Source of the DNA: an uncultured Poribacteria bacterium
Lineage (GTDB): Bacteria > Poribacteria > WGA-4E > WGA-3G
Direction of reading: 5' to 3'
Length of the DNA stretch: 64,000 nucleotides
NCBI GenBank assembly: GCA_958295855.1
Contig: OY282383.1
Coordinates: forward strand, 1-64,000
Both the position numbers and the translations under genes were made by a program. Within the stretch, counting starts at the first letter, position 1. Each line of letters opens with the position of its first letter. Below are positions 22,907 to 33,200 of the stretch, piece by piece. Under the pieces are notes generated by a model that saw only the letters and a program-made list of their open reading frames with translations, did not search any database and was not told the DNA's origin.

Positions 22907-24553
22907 CAGGCTATACTCGCTATGGTTGTGTAGATGAACAAATTCCGAAGCACCACCCTCAATAGCGGCACCACGCTCTCTCGGAGGCGGTGCGACAGCC
23001 GGCCCCTTTTGTGTCTCAACTCCAGTTGCAATAACGGTAATAACCACCGTGGCTTCAGGTTCAGGATTATCCTTGTAGGTAAGTCCGAAAATAATCTGTG
23101 CTTCGGGTGCCACATTCTGGATTACCTTCATCGCCGCATCCAATTCACTCATCATGAAATCTGGGGGTGCGCTGAGGTGAACAATCATCCCGTCTGCTCC
23201 TTCCATGTTTTCCCCCTCAAGGAGCGGTGAGGAGATAGCGTTCTCCGCAGCGATTTTTGCCCGATTGTCACCGTTTGCTTGGCCTATCCCCATCAACGCT
23301 GTGCCCTTATTGCGCAGGATAGTCTGCACATCGGTGAAGTCGACGTTAATTTCGCCTGAGTCCGTAATGATTTCCAAGATGCTGTCAACACCGAGGCACA
23401 GGGTTTCATCACTGAGTCGGAGCACCTGCTCCCTCGGTAACGCCGGTTCCATTGTGTCAATGAGCCGCTGGTTGGGCACCACAATAAGGGAGTCCACGTT
23501 CTCTCGGAGTGTTTGTAGTCCGTATGCTGCGTGTTCACCGCGCTCTCGTCCCTCAGAATCGAACGGGCGTGTGACAATGCCGACTGTTAAAGTGCCTTGT
23601 TCTCGTGCGAGAGAGGCGATGAGGGGGGCAACACCGGTGCCTGTTCCGCCGCCCATGCCGGCGGTAACGAAAACCATGGCTGCGTCTGCAACAAGGGTTT
23701 GGAGCGTTTCCTTGTCTTCCTCAGCTGCCCTTCTGCCTACTTCTGGCCGCGCCCCGGCACCAAGGCCTTGCGTGGTGTTCGTGCCAATCTGCACTTGTGT
23801 TGCCCCGTGGCAGGTAGCAAGTGCCTCCCGGTCTGTGTCTACAGCGTAAAATTCAGTGCCTGTCAAACCGGCTTCAATCATCCGTTTGACGGCGTTGCCA
23901 CCCGCCCCGCCGACACCGATGATGTTAATTTTGGTTCGTGAACGCTTAGATTCTTGCTGTTTAAGTGACATAGTTCTTTCCCCCTTAGGTTCTACACCAA
24001 ATTCTTTGCGTAGGAGTGCCCGGGTTTCTCTTAGCTTCGTCTTGATTGTGCCAATCGCTAAGCCGAGCTCCGCTGCAATCTCTTTGATACTCCACAATTC
24101 TAAGTAGAACAAAACCGCTACAGGGCGTACCCGCTGTGGCAGGTGATGCACTGCTTCTCTTGCATCGGCACGGAGTTTTGCCTCTCGAAAACGCGCGTCT
24201 GCGTCCCGATCGATGTGCTCAGCCAACTCTGCATAACTGTGCGGGGTTTCGCCCTGGGAATGATAAGCAGAAGTATAGTACCTGTTGCAAGCGGTGTGAG
24301 CAATCCGCCGCAGCCACCCACCAAAGCTGCTGACTCTTCGCAGGCCGCGGATGTTTTGCCAGACTGCCATCCAGGTGTCCATGAGAATCTCTTCTGCATC
24401 GCGGCGTTGCCTTGAATTCGCAACAATCAATTGCCAGATGCGTGGGCTATAACGGGACATTAGCTCTGCGAACGCGGGTTCGTTCCCATCTTGTACGAAC
24501 TGGATAAGTTCTTCATCTGTCAGTTCATTGGGTGTTAATAAATCGTGGTGCAT
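22898..24553 (-). CDS. ftsZ: ECF-type sigma factor fused in frame to FtsZ, with a terminal DnaE PHP fragment
   Basis: 551 residues. Residues 1-190 are an ECF sigma factor: region 2 around FAELMSRYSPRIWQLI and DTWMAVWQN, and region 4 LWSIKEIAAELGLAIGTIKTKL. From residue 195 there is a full FtsZ core: GVGGAGGNAV, GLGAGARPE, tubulin signature AGMGGGTGTGVAP and T7 loop GEINVDFTDVQ. A second start is possible at ATG 23971 (AAGGGGG nine bases upstream), giving a separate 357-residue FtsZ. The usual C-terminal peptide that binds FtsA/ZipA is absent. Instead the last residues are FVHLHNHSEYSLL, the opening of the DnaE PHP domain. Sigma and FtsZ parts look intact; whether one or two proteins are made is unknown. 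Confidence 0.85.
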   Translation of the reverse strand: MHHDLLTPNELTDEELIQFVQDGNEPAFAELMSRYSPRIWQLIVANSRQRRDAEEILMDTWMAVWQNIRGLRRVSSFGGWLRRIAHTACNRYYTSAYHSQGETPHSYAELAEHIDRDADARFREAKLRADAREAVHHLPQRVRPVAVLFYLELWSIKEIAAELGLAIGTIKTKLRETRALLRKEFGVEPKGERTMSLKQQESKRSRTKINIIGVGGAGGNAVKRMIEAGLTGTEFYAVDTDREALATCHGATQVQIGTNTTQGLGAGARPEVGRRAAEEDKETLQTLVADAAMVFVTAGMGGGTGTGVAPLIASLAREQGTLTVGIVTRPFDSEGRERGEHAAYGLQTLRENVDSLIVVPNQRLIDTMEPALPREQVLRLSDETLCLGVDSILEIITDSGEINVDFTDVQTILRNKGTALMGIGQANGDNRAKIAAENAISSPLLEGENMEGADGMIVHLSAPPDFMMSELDAAMKVIQNVAPEAQIIFGLTYKDNPEPEATVVITVIATGVETQKGPAVAPPPRERGAAIEGGASEFVHLHNHSEYSLLV

Positions 24554-24631
24554 AAACCGATTCCCAATTAGGTTTTAATATAAAGAGGGGGATTTTTGGT
24601 AAAAAGGTTTAAAAAAATTTTGAAGGTAGTA

Positions 24632-24684
24632 GGCCCGCTCCGCGTGCCGTGACCTGAGAAGGTAGTAGGCCCGCTCCGCGTGCC
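24632..24684. repeat. Two GGCCCGCTCCGCGTGCC palindrome variants
   Basis: At 24632-24648 and 24668-24684, each in a GTAGTA...GTGACC context. One arm carries a C for A change that breaks the perfect palindrome seen at 19411. They lie in the gap between the sigma-FtsZ gene and the permease gene. Confidence 0.8.
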
Positions 24685-24715
24685 GTGACCATGGCTAATT
24701 GTTCACAGCGTTTCT

Positions 24716-25831
24716 TCATCGCCGCCGTGATGCCATATCGAAACCCACTGCCGCGACGAGTACCACACCCTTGATAATATCTTGCCACGATGCATCCATA
24801 TTTGCCATGCTCATCCCGTTGTTAAGGCTTTCCATGACGAACGCACCTAAGACTGCACCGAGGATGCTCCCACGCCCACCCATTAAACTGGCACCCCCGA
24901 TAACACATGCGGCGATGGCATCTAATTCTAGCAGCCGGCCGGCTTCTGGACTCGCACTTCCAACGCGCGCAGTCAATACAACACCGGCAATTGCCATCAA
25001 TGCCCCCATTGTTGCAAAGACGCGCAACGTAATTCCTCGCACATTGACTCCGGAGAGGTACGCTGCCTCTGCATTTCCACCAACTGCGTAGACGTAACGC
25101 CCGAAACGCGTATGGTTGGCGATAAAGTGAAACACGAACGCAAGCGCGAACAGAATGCACACCGGGAGTGGAATCCCTTTGTGGGAATTCATCACGGCGA
25201 TGAAGGCAACAATGCAACACCACGTTACACCTATTTTTAGCACGGCTGGTAGGCGCGCCGCTAATATTGAAGCGTGGGGCGCGCGCTGCCGATTCTGCTG
25301 ATAAAGGGCGTACCCGCTCACCCCCAATCCGACGAGCATGATACCCCATCCCATAGTGGCTGGAAGGTAGGCGTTACCCACCGCTTTTAACCAATTATCA
25401 GGCAGAAGGATAGTCTCGCCTTTTGTAAAGGCTAGCATCAAGCCTCGATACGCCAAAAAACCGCCTAATGTGACGATAAACGCGGGGATGCGCTGATATG
25501 CCACAAGATAGCCTTGTATTAGCCCTATCAGCATACCGATGCAGATGACAGCGAGGAGTGTCACGACAATCGGTTGCCCCCACCAAACGTGCAGAATCGC
25601 GGCGATAGCACCAAGCAACCCAGCACCGTAGCCGACAGACAAGTCGATGTTGGCGGAGACGATAACCAGCACCATGCCGACGGCAAGAATGGCTGTGACT
25701 GCGGCTTGACGGGAGAGATTGGACAGATTGCGAGTGCTGAGGAAGGTGCCTCCGGTCAGCCATGTGAAAATCACCCAAACGCAGACGAGGGCAATTACCA
25801 TTGCATACATGCGGAGATTCAGGTGCTTCAT
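24716..25831 (-). CDS. Sugar ABC transporter permease (RbsC/XylH-like)
   Basis: 371 residues, about ten membrane segments, with the family signatures AVTAILAVGMVLVIVSANIDLSVG near the N-terminus and IAACVIGGASLMGGRGS followed by LGAFVMESLNNGM near the C-terminus. Such permeases import pentoses or related sugars with an ATPase of the RbsA type and a periplasmic binding protein. Neither partner is adjacent: tatD lies 11 bp upstream and the downstream neighbour is the sigma-FtsZ gene. The insert around NRQRAPHASILAARLP lengthens it, as in XylH. Substrate unknown. Confidence 0.85.
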   Translation of the reverse strand: MKHLNLRMYAMVIALVCVWVIFTWLTGGTFLSTRNLSNLSRQAAVTAILAVGMVLVIVSANIDLSVGYGAGLLGAIAAILHVWWGQPIVVTLLAVICIGMLIGLIQGYLVAYQRIPAFIVTLGGFLAYRGLMLAFTKGETILLPDNWLKAVGNAYLPATMGWGIMLVGLGVSGYALYQQNRQRAPHASILAARLPAVLKIGVTWCCIVAFIAVMNSHKGIPLPVCILFALAFVFHFIANHTRFGRYVYAVGGNAEAAYLSGVNVRGITLRVFATMGALMAIAGVVLTARVGSASPEAGRLLELDAIAACVIGGASLMGGRGSILGAVLGAFVMESLNNGMSMANMDASWQDIIKGVVLVAAVGFDMASRRR

Positions 25832-25842
25832 GTGAAAACTTT

Positions 25843-26619
25843 TTAATATAGAGGGCCTTCGGAGGCAAAAAGTTGCTGAAAATTTCTTGTTGTTACCTCG
25901 CCGATTGTCTCTATGGAGGTGCCGCGAAGTTCGGCTATTTTTTCAGCAACAGCGCGGACATAAGCGGGTTCGTTGCGTTTACCGCGCCGAAATTGGGGTG
26001 CCAGCCACGGACAATCGGTTTCTATTAGCAGCCGCTCGGCAGGCACTTCCCTCGCCACTGCTTGAACATCTTTGGCATTCGGATAGGTGACTATGCCACC
26101 GATGCCGATGTGAAACTGAATATCAAGGCTTCTGTGCATCACTTCGACATCGCCTGTAAAACAGTGCAATACGCCTCGCATCTTCCCTCGCCGTGCTTCC
26201 AAGATAGGCAGAATGTCCATATACGCATCGCGATTGTGAATGATGATGGGCATATCAAGTTCTTCTGCCATATCCAACTGTTTTTCAAATGCTGCTTTTT
26301 GCAACGGGCGAGGCGAGAGGTTCCGGTGGTAATCCAACCCCATTTCGCCGAGCGCAAGCACCTTTGGATGGGTGGCGAGGGCACGAAGCGTCTGGAGTGT
26401 ATCGGGGGTGAAATCCTTTGCGTCGTGGGGGTGCATCCCGACGGTCGCGTAGATATTTTCATGTTTCTCCGCCAATTCTACTGCACCTCGGCTGGTTTTT
26501 ACATCAAACCCGATAACAAGGATAGCGGAGAGTGCTGCTTCGTGTGCGCGTTTGAGTACTGCATCCCGATCGCTGTTGAATTGGGAAAGTTGAATGTGTG
26601 CGTGTGAATCGATAAACAT
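25843..26619 (-). CDS. tatD: TatD-family metal-dependent hydrolase
   Basis: 258 residues, TIM-barrel metallo-hydrolase of the TatD/YcfH type, probably a DNA 3'-exonuclease or quality-control nuclease. Metal ligands are visible: DSHAHIQL at the N-terminus, GEMGLDYH near 95, IIHNRDAY near 125 and LIETDCPWLAP near 205. It sits 11 bp upstream of the permease gene on the same strand. Family members are often annotated as YcfH; the exact substrate is not fixed by sequence. Confidence 0.88.
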   Translation of the reverse strand: MFIDSHAHIQLSQFNSDRDAVLKRAHEAALSAILVIGFDVKTSRGAVELAEKHENIYATVGMHPHDAKDFTPDTLQTLRALATHPKVLALGEMGLDYHRNLSPRPLQKAAFEKQLDMAEELDMPIIIHNRDAYMDILPILEARRGKMRGVLHCFTGDVEVMHRSLDIQFHIGIGGIVTYPNAKDVQAVAREVPAERLLIETDCPWLAPQFRRGKRNEPAYVRAVAEKIAELRGTSIETIGEVTTRNFQQLFASEGPLY

Positions 26620-26727
26620 TTTTGTCTATGCCTAGTGCGTTGACGGCGTTCTGTGGTGTTCAGGGTAGGCACGAGGCACTACCCCTACACTGCATTGAAA
26701 ATCTCGTCGGAGCCTTTCTCTGCCAGT

Positions 26728-27438
26728 TCACATCAAAGGGGTTCGGATAACGGTTTCAAGCGTATGGGCGCGGGGCGGCTGCGTCACCAGAAACAGAATC
26801 AGCTCCGCCACATCCTCTGGGAGTGTGAGATGTGCAATCACATCATCTGGATGGTTATCGCGGCGCATTTTCGTATCCACAGGCCCCGGACAGACAACGT
26901 AGGCTTTCACCCCCTGTGCTCTGCCCTCATTGTTTGTCGTCTCGGTGAAGCCGACAACGGCGAATTTGGAGGCACAATACGCACCGCCGTTGGCGTGTCC
27001 ATATTTGCCAGAGACGGAGGAGACATTGACGATATGGCCGTAGTGCTGCTCGCACATCTGGCTAAACACGGCTTGTGTACCGAGAAACACGCCTTTGAGG
27101 TTGACTGCCATGGTCAAATCCCAATCCTCTTCCCGAATCTTTGGAATGGGGTTGTGGAGCGCCACACCTGCATTGTTCACGAGGATGTCCACCTTGCCGA
27201 AGGTGTCGAGCGTTTGTGCCACCATGGCTTCGACATCCGCTTTATGCTGCACATCGGTTGGGATGGCGAGGGCGCGCCTGCCGAGCTGCTTCACTTCATC
27301 AGCGACGGCTGTGATTTCATTAGCTGTCCGTGCTGCGAGGACGATGTCGGCACCTTCTTTGGCAAAAGCGAGAGCGGTGGCGCGCCCGATGCCGCGGCCG
27401 CCGCCAGTAATAATCGCGATATGATTTTCTAGTTTCAT
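26728..27438 (-). CDS. Short-chain dehydrogenase/reductase
   Basis: 236 residues, Rossmann NAD(P) oxidoreductase. The cofactor motif TGGGRGIGRATA sits at residues 11-22, NNAG near 88, catalytic Ser in NVSSVSG, and YCASK (YxxxK) near 152. Family members typically reduce or oxidise sugars, steroids or acyl-carrier intermediates; substrate unknown. It is in a minus-strand group with an enolase-superfamily gene, suggesting acidic sugar catabolism. The C-terminus is somewhat short. Confidence 0.87.
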   Translation of the reverse strand: MKLENHIAIITGGGRGIGRATALAFAKEGADIVLAARTANEITAVADEVKQLGRRALAIPTDVQHKADVEAMVAQTLDTFGKVDILVNNAGVALHNPIPKIREEDWDLTMAVNLKGVFLGTQAVFSQMCEQHYGHIVNVSSVSGKYGHANGGAYCASKFAVVGFTETTNNEGRAQGVKAYVVCPGPVDTKMRRDNHPDDVIAHLTLPEDVAELILFLVTQPPRAHTLETVIRTPLM

Positions 27439-27492
27439 GGGTTATTCCGCTAGCTTGCGAACGGCAGAACGGAGCCTGCCTGCTTCTATCTC

Positions 27493-28578
27493 CTACGATA
27501 TTTGATACTGTGCGAGTTTCTGTTTGTTGAACAGAATGCCGTGGCCCGGACGTTCCGGTGGCGAGAAGTGACCGGCACTGAGCGTCAAGGTGTCGTCAAG
27601 CACCGGGTCAAGCGATGGGATATATTCGACAAAGAGCGAGTGTGGCACTGCGGCAGAGAGATGCACGTGCAAATCCATCAAGAAATGCGGGGAGACCGAG
27701 AGGCCGAAGCATTCTGCCGTATGTGCAACCTTCATCCATTCAGAGATACCGCCGACGCGGACAGCATCCGGCTGAAGGATGTCCGCTGCGCCCTGGGCAA
27801 TGTATTCCTGAAAGACATATTTATTGTAGAGCGTTTCGCCGACAGCGATTGGAATAGTAGTTTTCTCGCGCAACACCACGTGGCTATCTACGTCATCTGC
27901 TTCAATGGGTTCTTCAAACCAGAAAAGGTCTGCTTCTTCGACACGGCAGGCGAGTTGAATGGCTTCGCGGGCATTCCACTTCATATTTGCATCAATCATG
28001 AGGTAGGGCTCCTGCCCAATCGCCTTCCTGACAGCGAAGATGCGTGCAACATCTTCGTGTAAGCTGTCGCGCCCCACCTTAATCTTGATGCCTTTGAAGC
28101 CTTGTGCCACAAATTCCACAGATTGCTTAACAAGTTCGTCTTCGGTGAGGTGGAGCCACCCACCGTCTGTGTTGTAGACGGGTACGGAGGCTCTTGCACC
28201 GCCGAGGAGTTGGTAGAGCGGCAATTCGGCGCGCTGTGCCATGAGGTCCCAGAGCGCGATGTCTACCGCCGCCATACCCAAGCCAACGATACCGCCTCTG
28301 CCTACCCAGTGTGTCTCCATCCACATCCGATTCCAGATTCTGTCGATGTTGACAGCATCCTCTTCAAGAAGGATAGGTGTGAGATAGGCATCCATAATCT
28401 GTTTGATGGCTTCTCCGCCCTTGCCGATAGTGTAGGAAAACCCGGTGCCTATCACCCCGTCAGCATCTTCGATCTCGATGAAGGGAAACTCCATAGAGAC
28501 AAAGGCTTGGATGGCATCGACGCGTTTGACTTGCGGTGGGATGTCGTAAAGTGCGGTGCGAACTGCTTTAATTTTCAT
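27493..28578 (-). CDS. Enolase-superfamily dehydratase/racemase (mandelate racemase-like)
   Basis: 361 residues. N-terminal capping domain and C-terminal barrel are evident. KIKVGR (about 165) provides the KxK base; metal ligands follow at MIDANMKW (about 197), WFEEPI (about 222) and IAVGE (about 247). The late SPHFLMDLHVHL region provides the second catalytic side. This fits acid-sugar dehydratases or galactonate-type enzymes rather than a muconate cycloisomerase, but substrate prediction needs structure. It overlaps the Uma2 gene by 4 bp (ATGA). Confidence 0.88.
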   Translation of the reverse strand: MKIKAVRTALYDIPPQVKRVDAIQAFVSMEFPFIEIEDADGVIGTGFSYTIGKGGEAIKQIMDAYLTPILLEEDAVNIDRIWNRMWMETHWVGRGGIVGLGMAAVDIALWDLMAQRAELPLYQLLGGARASVPVYNTDGGWLHLTEDELVKQSVEFVAQGFKGIKIKVGRDSLHEDVARIFAVRKAIGQEPYLMIDANMKWNAREAIQLACRVEEADLFWFEEPIEADDVDSHVVLREKTTIPIAVGETLYNKYVFQEYIAQGAADILQPDAVRVGGISEWMKVAHTAECFGLSVSPHFLMDLHVHLSAAVPHSLFVEYIPSLDPVLDDTLTLSAGHFSPPERPGHGILFNKQKLAQYQIS

Positions 28579-29267
28579 TTTTTTTCGTCTTTCAGTCGGG
28601 CCAACTCTCCTCGGAGGCGTGCCACTTCTGCTTCGGCCTGTTGTCGTGCGGCAGCTTCTATCTCGGCAGGAGTCTTAAGCGACTGTCCCAGAATCGGAGC
28701 GTACAGCCTAAGTGCATCACCTTCCAGATGAAACGCTATCCCCAAGACTTCGGACAGAATGCCTGCATCTGCGAGGGGCGGAATCGGCACGTAAGTTCCA
28801 TCGCCCGCAAGGCGAAAGCCCATCAGCGGTTCAGGTAAATAGCACCGCTCAAAATCGCAAAGGACATAGTCCTTCACACCGAGTTCCGCATACCGGGTTT
28901 TCTTCCTTCCTAAATCGTTTTCAAACGTGCTCTTGCTTGCAAACTCTAGCACAAAGTCTGGCGGTTTGCCTTCTTCCCAGGTTTTGTAGGTGCGTCGTTT
29001 CTCCTTACCGACACCGAAGGAAACTAGCACATCTGGCGAAATAGAGCGTTGGGGTTTCCCCGGTACGTCATAGATGAGTATATTCGCCGAAACGTAGACA
29101 TCCGGACTATCCGCAAAATAGGCTTTAAGTTTCTGCATTGTGCCAACGAGCATATCCAGATGGGAATCGGTTTCAGCGATAGGTTTCCCATCGGATTCCG
29201 GATAATAGACAACGCCTTCATCCGTCGGTGCATATCGAATGCGGTAGGAAGGTTCATAGATTTCCAT
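28575..29267 (-). CDS. Uma2-family PD-(D/E)XK endonuclease-like protein
   Basis: 230 residues. The Uma2 nuclease fold is recognisable: SISPDVLVSFGV (D) and PPDFVLEFASKST (ExxSxST). A long C-terminal helical tail (EIEAAARQQAEAEVARL) is a common extension. Uma2 proteins are widespread and usually multicopy in symbiont and cyanobacterial genomes, and their biological role is unproven. It overlaps the enolase-superfamily gene by 4 bp, but that may be chance insertion rather than shared function. Confidence 0.85.
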   Translation of the reverse strand: MEIYEPSYRIRYAPTDEGVVYYPESDGKPIAETDSHLDMLVGTMQKLKAYFADSPDVYVSANILIYDVPGKPQRSISPDVLVSFGVGKEKRRTYKTWEEGKPPDFVLEFASKSTFENDLGRKKTRYAELGVKDYVLCDFERCYLPEPLMGFRLAGDGTYVPIPPLADAGILSEVLGIAFHLEGDALRLYAPILGQSLKTPAEIEAAARQQAEAEVARLRGELARLKDEKK

Positions 29268-29299
29268 CGTAGCGTCTCCTTACTATGCTAACTTGCAAG

Positions 29300-30172
29300 T
29301 TACGCCTCCACATTCTCCAGCATCGCCAACAATTTCTCAAGGCAAATCCGAGAGGCTTCCTCACCAGCTTCCGAAAAGGCTTGTCCCCCCGGTCTGTTGA
29401 GAATTGCATCATCAATTTTAAGAGAGGGCCGCCAGTGCGTTTCAAGGCAGAGGTGTCCTTCATATCCATCATCAACGAAGGCTTGGAGTTGTCCTTGCCA
29501 GTCGATAATGCCGTCTCCAACGGGAACAGATTCTATTTCCCCGGTATCGGGATTTGCGCCGGCATCCTTGAGGTGCGCGTGAATCATCGTCGATTTGAGG
29601 CGGTTGTAAGCGTCGGGGTACGGGGTTTCGCCGCCCCTCGCGTGTGCCTCATTGGCGGGATCCCAGATGGCGCGCACGTTCGGGGAATCGATTGCCTCGA
29701 TAAATTGTGCGGTGAGTTTCGCTGTACGGAGAGAGGTGGTGGATTCGTTTTCCATGCCGAGAACGATGCCTTCTCCATCTACCATTCGGCGCGGTTCATC
29801 GTAGGCGGCTATAATTTCGTCCCAACGTTTCTCCGTTTCGCCGGTGTCCCAAAAGACGAAAGTGCGGATGAGATTGGTATCGAACGCCTTTGCGGTGCGG
29901 ATACACCCTTTCAGGATATTGAGATGCTCTTTCCGCTCTTGGGCGTTGTCCATATCGCATTTAAAGAACGGGGAGGCGATGCCAATAATCTCGATGCCGG
30001 TACCGTCTAGCACCCGTTTCATCTCATCGATGTCGGTATCGGTTAATTCGTGGGGCAGTTTATCCCAGACAGAGCGAATTTCAATAGAGTGTAGGTTGAA
30101 TTCTTTTACAAAATTGACAACGGTGGCGAAGTCTTGAGAGACTTCATCGCCAATAACGCCGAGTTTAAACAT
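29300..30172 (-). CDS. Sugar phosphate isomerase/epimerase (xylose isomerase-like barrel)
   Basis: 290 residues. TIM-barrel protein of the IolE/IolI/xylose-isomerase-like family: N-terminal FKLGVIGDEVSQDFATVV, metal-site Glu in GMENESTTS, then WDPANEAHARG, MIHAHLKDA and LCLETHW near the C-terminus. It presumably isomerises or epimerises a sugar or inositol derivative. It stands near an enolase-superfamily and an SDR gene on the same strand, a grouping that suggests a sugar or acid-sugar breakdown route, but the operon is interrupted by the Uma2 gene. Confidence 0.83.
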   Translation of the reverse strand: MFKLGVIGDEVSQDFATVVNFVKEFNLHSIEIRSVWDKLPHELTDTDIDEMKRVLDGTGIEIIGIASPFFKCDMDNAQERKEHLNILKGCIRTAKAFDTNLIRTFVFWDTGETEKRWDEIIAAYDEPRRMVDGEGIVLGMENESTTSLRTAKLTAQFIEAIDSPNVRAIWDPANEAHARGGETPYPDAYNRLKSTMIHAHLKDAGANPDTGEIESVPVGDGIIDWQGQLQAFVDDGYEGHLCLETHWRPSLKIDDAILNRPGGQAFSEAGEEASRICLEKLLAMLENVEA

Positions 30173-30296
30173 AGTTTTGCTTTCTCCTTATTGGACAGGC
30201 TGTGGCACAAGGACTGTGCCAGCTGCTGTAACATTTGTCAAAATAATAGCATGGAATGGCGTTAATAGCAAGCAAGAATTTATCCGCTTTCGGGCA

Positions 30297-33200
30297 TTAC
30301 AACGAAGGCAAATTCTTCACAACCTCCACCGTCTTCAGACTCACGTTGATGACGCGGGCGATGAGCTCTACGATATACCGCGGTGCATCCGCACGATTCG
30401 CATCGTTCACGATGCCACTCCGTTTGTCTACCTTCACGCAATACCGGTCGATCACCCATTCCAACGCAGAACGCGTGCCAAGCCGATACGCATAAGCCTC
30501 CGCAGGGATGCCATCCAGCGTCAGGAAGTCGTTGTATTTTAACTGCGTCTTGTCTTTAGAGAGTTTCATCCGCTCTACGCGCCACTCTATCGGCATCCCA
30601 GGCGTTTCGATGTATCTTAACTTTTCGTATTTTGGATAGGATTCGTAGTTGACGTGGAGGGCTGCTAATTCTGTCCCTGCGTTGGCGAATCCCCAGAAAT
30701 CTTCGGCGAAGGGGATGTGCGGCAGGTCGCGCTTGAGGTTCATCTCATACCGCTCGCGATAGGTAGGGTGGTGCAGGAGTCCGTAGGTATAATGAAAGAT
30801 GTCCCACTTGGTAATGGTGTTGTCTTTATAGTGCGTTTGGAACTGTGCCAATGCCCAATCGGTGATGTTCTCTTGTTGGTTTGTGCCATCTTCGTCGTAG
30901 ATATAGAAAGGGAAACACTGCGTTTTTTCCAGAAGATCCATGCACGGAACTATATTCGCGATAAAGGTTTGAAAAGGTTTGTTGCTTCCAATGCCACTGA
31001 CACAAATCACCCGATTTTTCGATTCTGTCTCTGGCGTAGGGAAGATAGATGGGAACACGTATACTCCCTCTATCATAATTCTATCAAAGTAAAGACGCGA
31101 TTTTGTGAATGGCCGGTAGAGCGATTGTCGGATTTTTGTGTTGGCAAATGCCGCGATGTGCCGCCTCTTCATTTTTTGTTTCAAGCCTTGGCTCCACTTG
31201 ATTTTCGCATCATCAGAAATCACAAAATCATCAAGGTTTGCATGTTGATTGCCTCCACGTTTCCACCTATCCACTTCTGTGTTGTAAGTGTCAATCATCC
31301 GCTGAACGGTCTCAGCAAGTCTGTCTCGGTTGAAATTGTAAGCCCACGCATCGCGACTCGTTGACACACCGCAACTATAGGTTTTGAAAATCACATCCAC
31401 CGCCGCGCCTTTTCCTGCTTTCGCTTCCTTGGTCCCTATCGGAATAAAGGTGTCAAACTCGGCATGGAGCCCTTCGGTGAGCCATGTATGTTGCTTGTCA
31501 GGCGTTATTTGCTGCCATTCAATATTTTGATAATGTTCCTTTGAATCCAGATAACTATATTTTTCTTCCTTTCGCCAAAATTCATCAACACGCGCGTAGA
31601 AGATTTGGGTGGTTTTCGGGGCAGGTTTTGAATCTGTCTTGTCAACACTTTTCTTGATGAAGAAATTGATACTCACCCCGACCTGAATCCCAAAAACATT
31701 GTGCGTTGTCCCTGACAACTTCGGATTTTTACGGACGTTCCCACTCAGATTCAGAATGTAAATCGCGTCAAAATCATCTACGAGGTGTTTCCGCATGCCA
31801 TCAAACGCGATGCCATCCAGAAAGCCGTTATTTGTCACAAAGGTGACAACGCCTTCATCGCCAATCCGGTCTGATGCCCACCGAATCGCCTTCACATACG
31901 GATCCGACAGCGAGTTCTTATTCGTCGCCTTGGAGTCTTGCGAATACGTCTCCCGCACGCGCGCATCCATCGTCGCGTATTTCCGATTCTTGTTGTTGTC
32001 GTTTTCATTTGCCTGTCCTGCATTGTAGGGTGGATTGCCGATGATAACAGTCATTGGTGTCTGCTTCTGTTTCTCCACGCGTTCTGTATTCTCGCGCGTG
32101 AAAAGCTGCGTCTGACGTTCCTCAAGCAACTCAAAGGTGTCGGCAAGCGCGAGGCCTTCAAACGGCAGATAGGTCTTCGCCCGTTGAAAATACTCGTGTT
32201 CAATGTTCAGGCTGGCGATGTAGTAGGGCAATAGTAGAATCTCGTTGCAATGCAGTTCGTTTTTATACTTTTCTTCCAACGTTGAACCTTGGATGTCCTG
32301 CATGAGCCGGACGATGAAGTTGCCGGTGCCGACGAATGGATCGATGATATGCACGCCGGTATCCGAAAGCGACCGGTCGAACTCGGTTTTGAGGATGTGT
32401 TCAACGCTGTTCACCATGAAATCCACAATTGGTTGAGGGGTGTAGACGATGCCGTGTGTGTCTGCCACCTCTACAGAGAATCCCTGAAAAAACTGCTCAT
32501 AGACGGTGTTGAGAAAGTGCTGTTTTTGGGAGAAGTCTTTGCAGAGGGTTGCGGCGTTCTCAATGGCGATGTAGAAAGGGTTCAGGGGTTTGAGAAACTC
32601 GGTGCGACTCAATGCGTTCCGGATGAGTATCTCAATGACGTTTTCAATCTCGCGTGCGATGATATTTCGGCGGGTGAAGTCCGGATTATCGAAGACGGTG
32701 CGGAAGATGCGTTCTGTGAGTAGATGTTGGATGAGCATCTCCTCAACGGCGGCTTTGGAGAGGTTTGGGTTGATGGCATCGCGGCACTGCTGATAAAAGG
32801 ATAAGAAGGCGTTCACAAATTCCGGGTTCGTCTCGTGCTGTTGCGCGATGAGTTCTGCGAGTTTTTTGCCGAGGGCGGGGACCTTCTCTTTGAATTCAGC
32901 GACAGCGGCGTGCCAGTTTTCAAGCGCAGCGGGAGGCGCGGCGAAGAGGTGTTGGAGTGCGGCAATCAGGCGTGTCGGTTCGGTGATGTCTACGTCAAAG
33001 ACTTTTTCTCCGTTTTGATAGAGGATACCGTGCTGTGGGGTTTGAAAAAAGATGTTGTCGAGCGGATAGCCTGCGTCCCGTTTTTCCTGCACCGCTTTGT
33101 GGAGGTTATCGTCCATATCCTTCGCTTCCCAATAGGCGAAGGGGAGGCCATAGTCGTCGAGTATCACACCGTCGAGGACGATGCGATTTCCTGTTGGGGT

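Noticed and set aside
22858..23115. Minus-strand frame of 85 codons in another frame at the end of the FtsZ gene.
   Set aside because: Out of frame with FtsZ, no start signal, no recognisable features.
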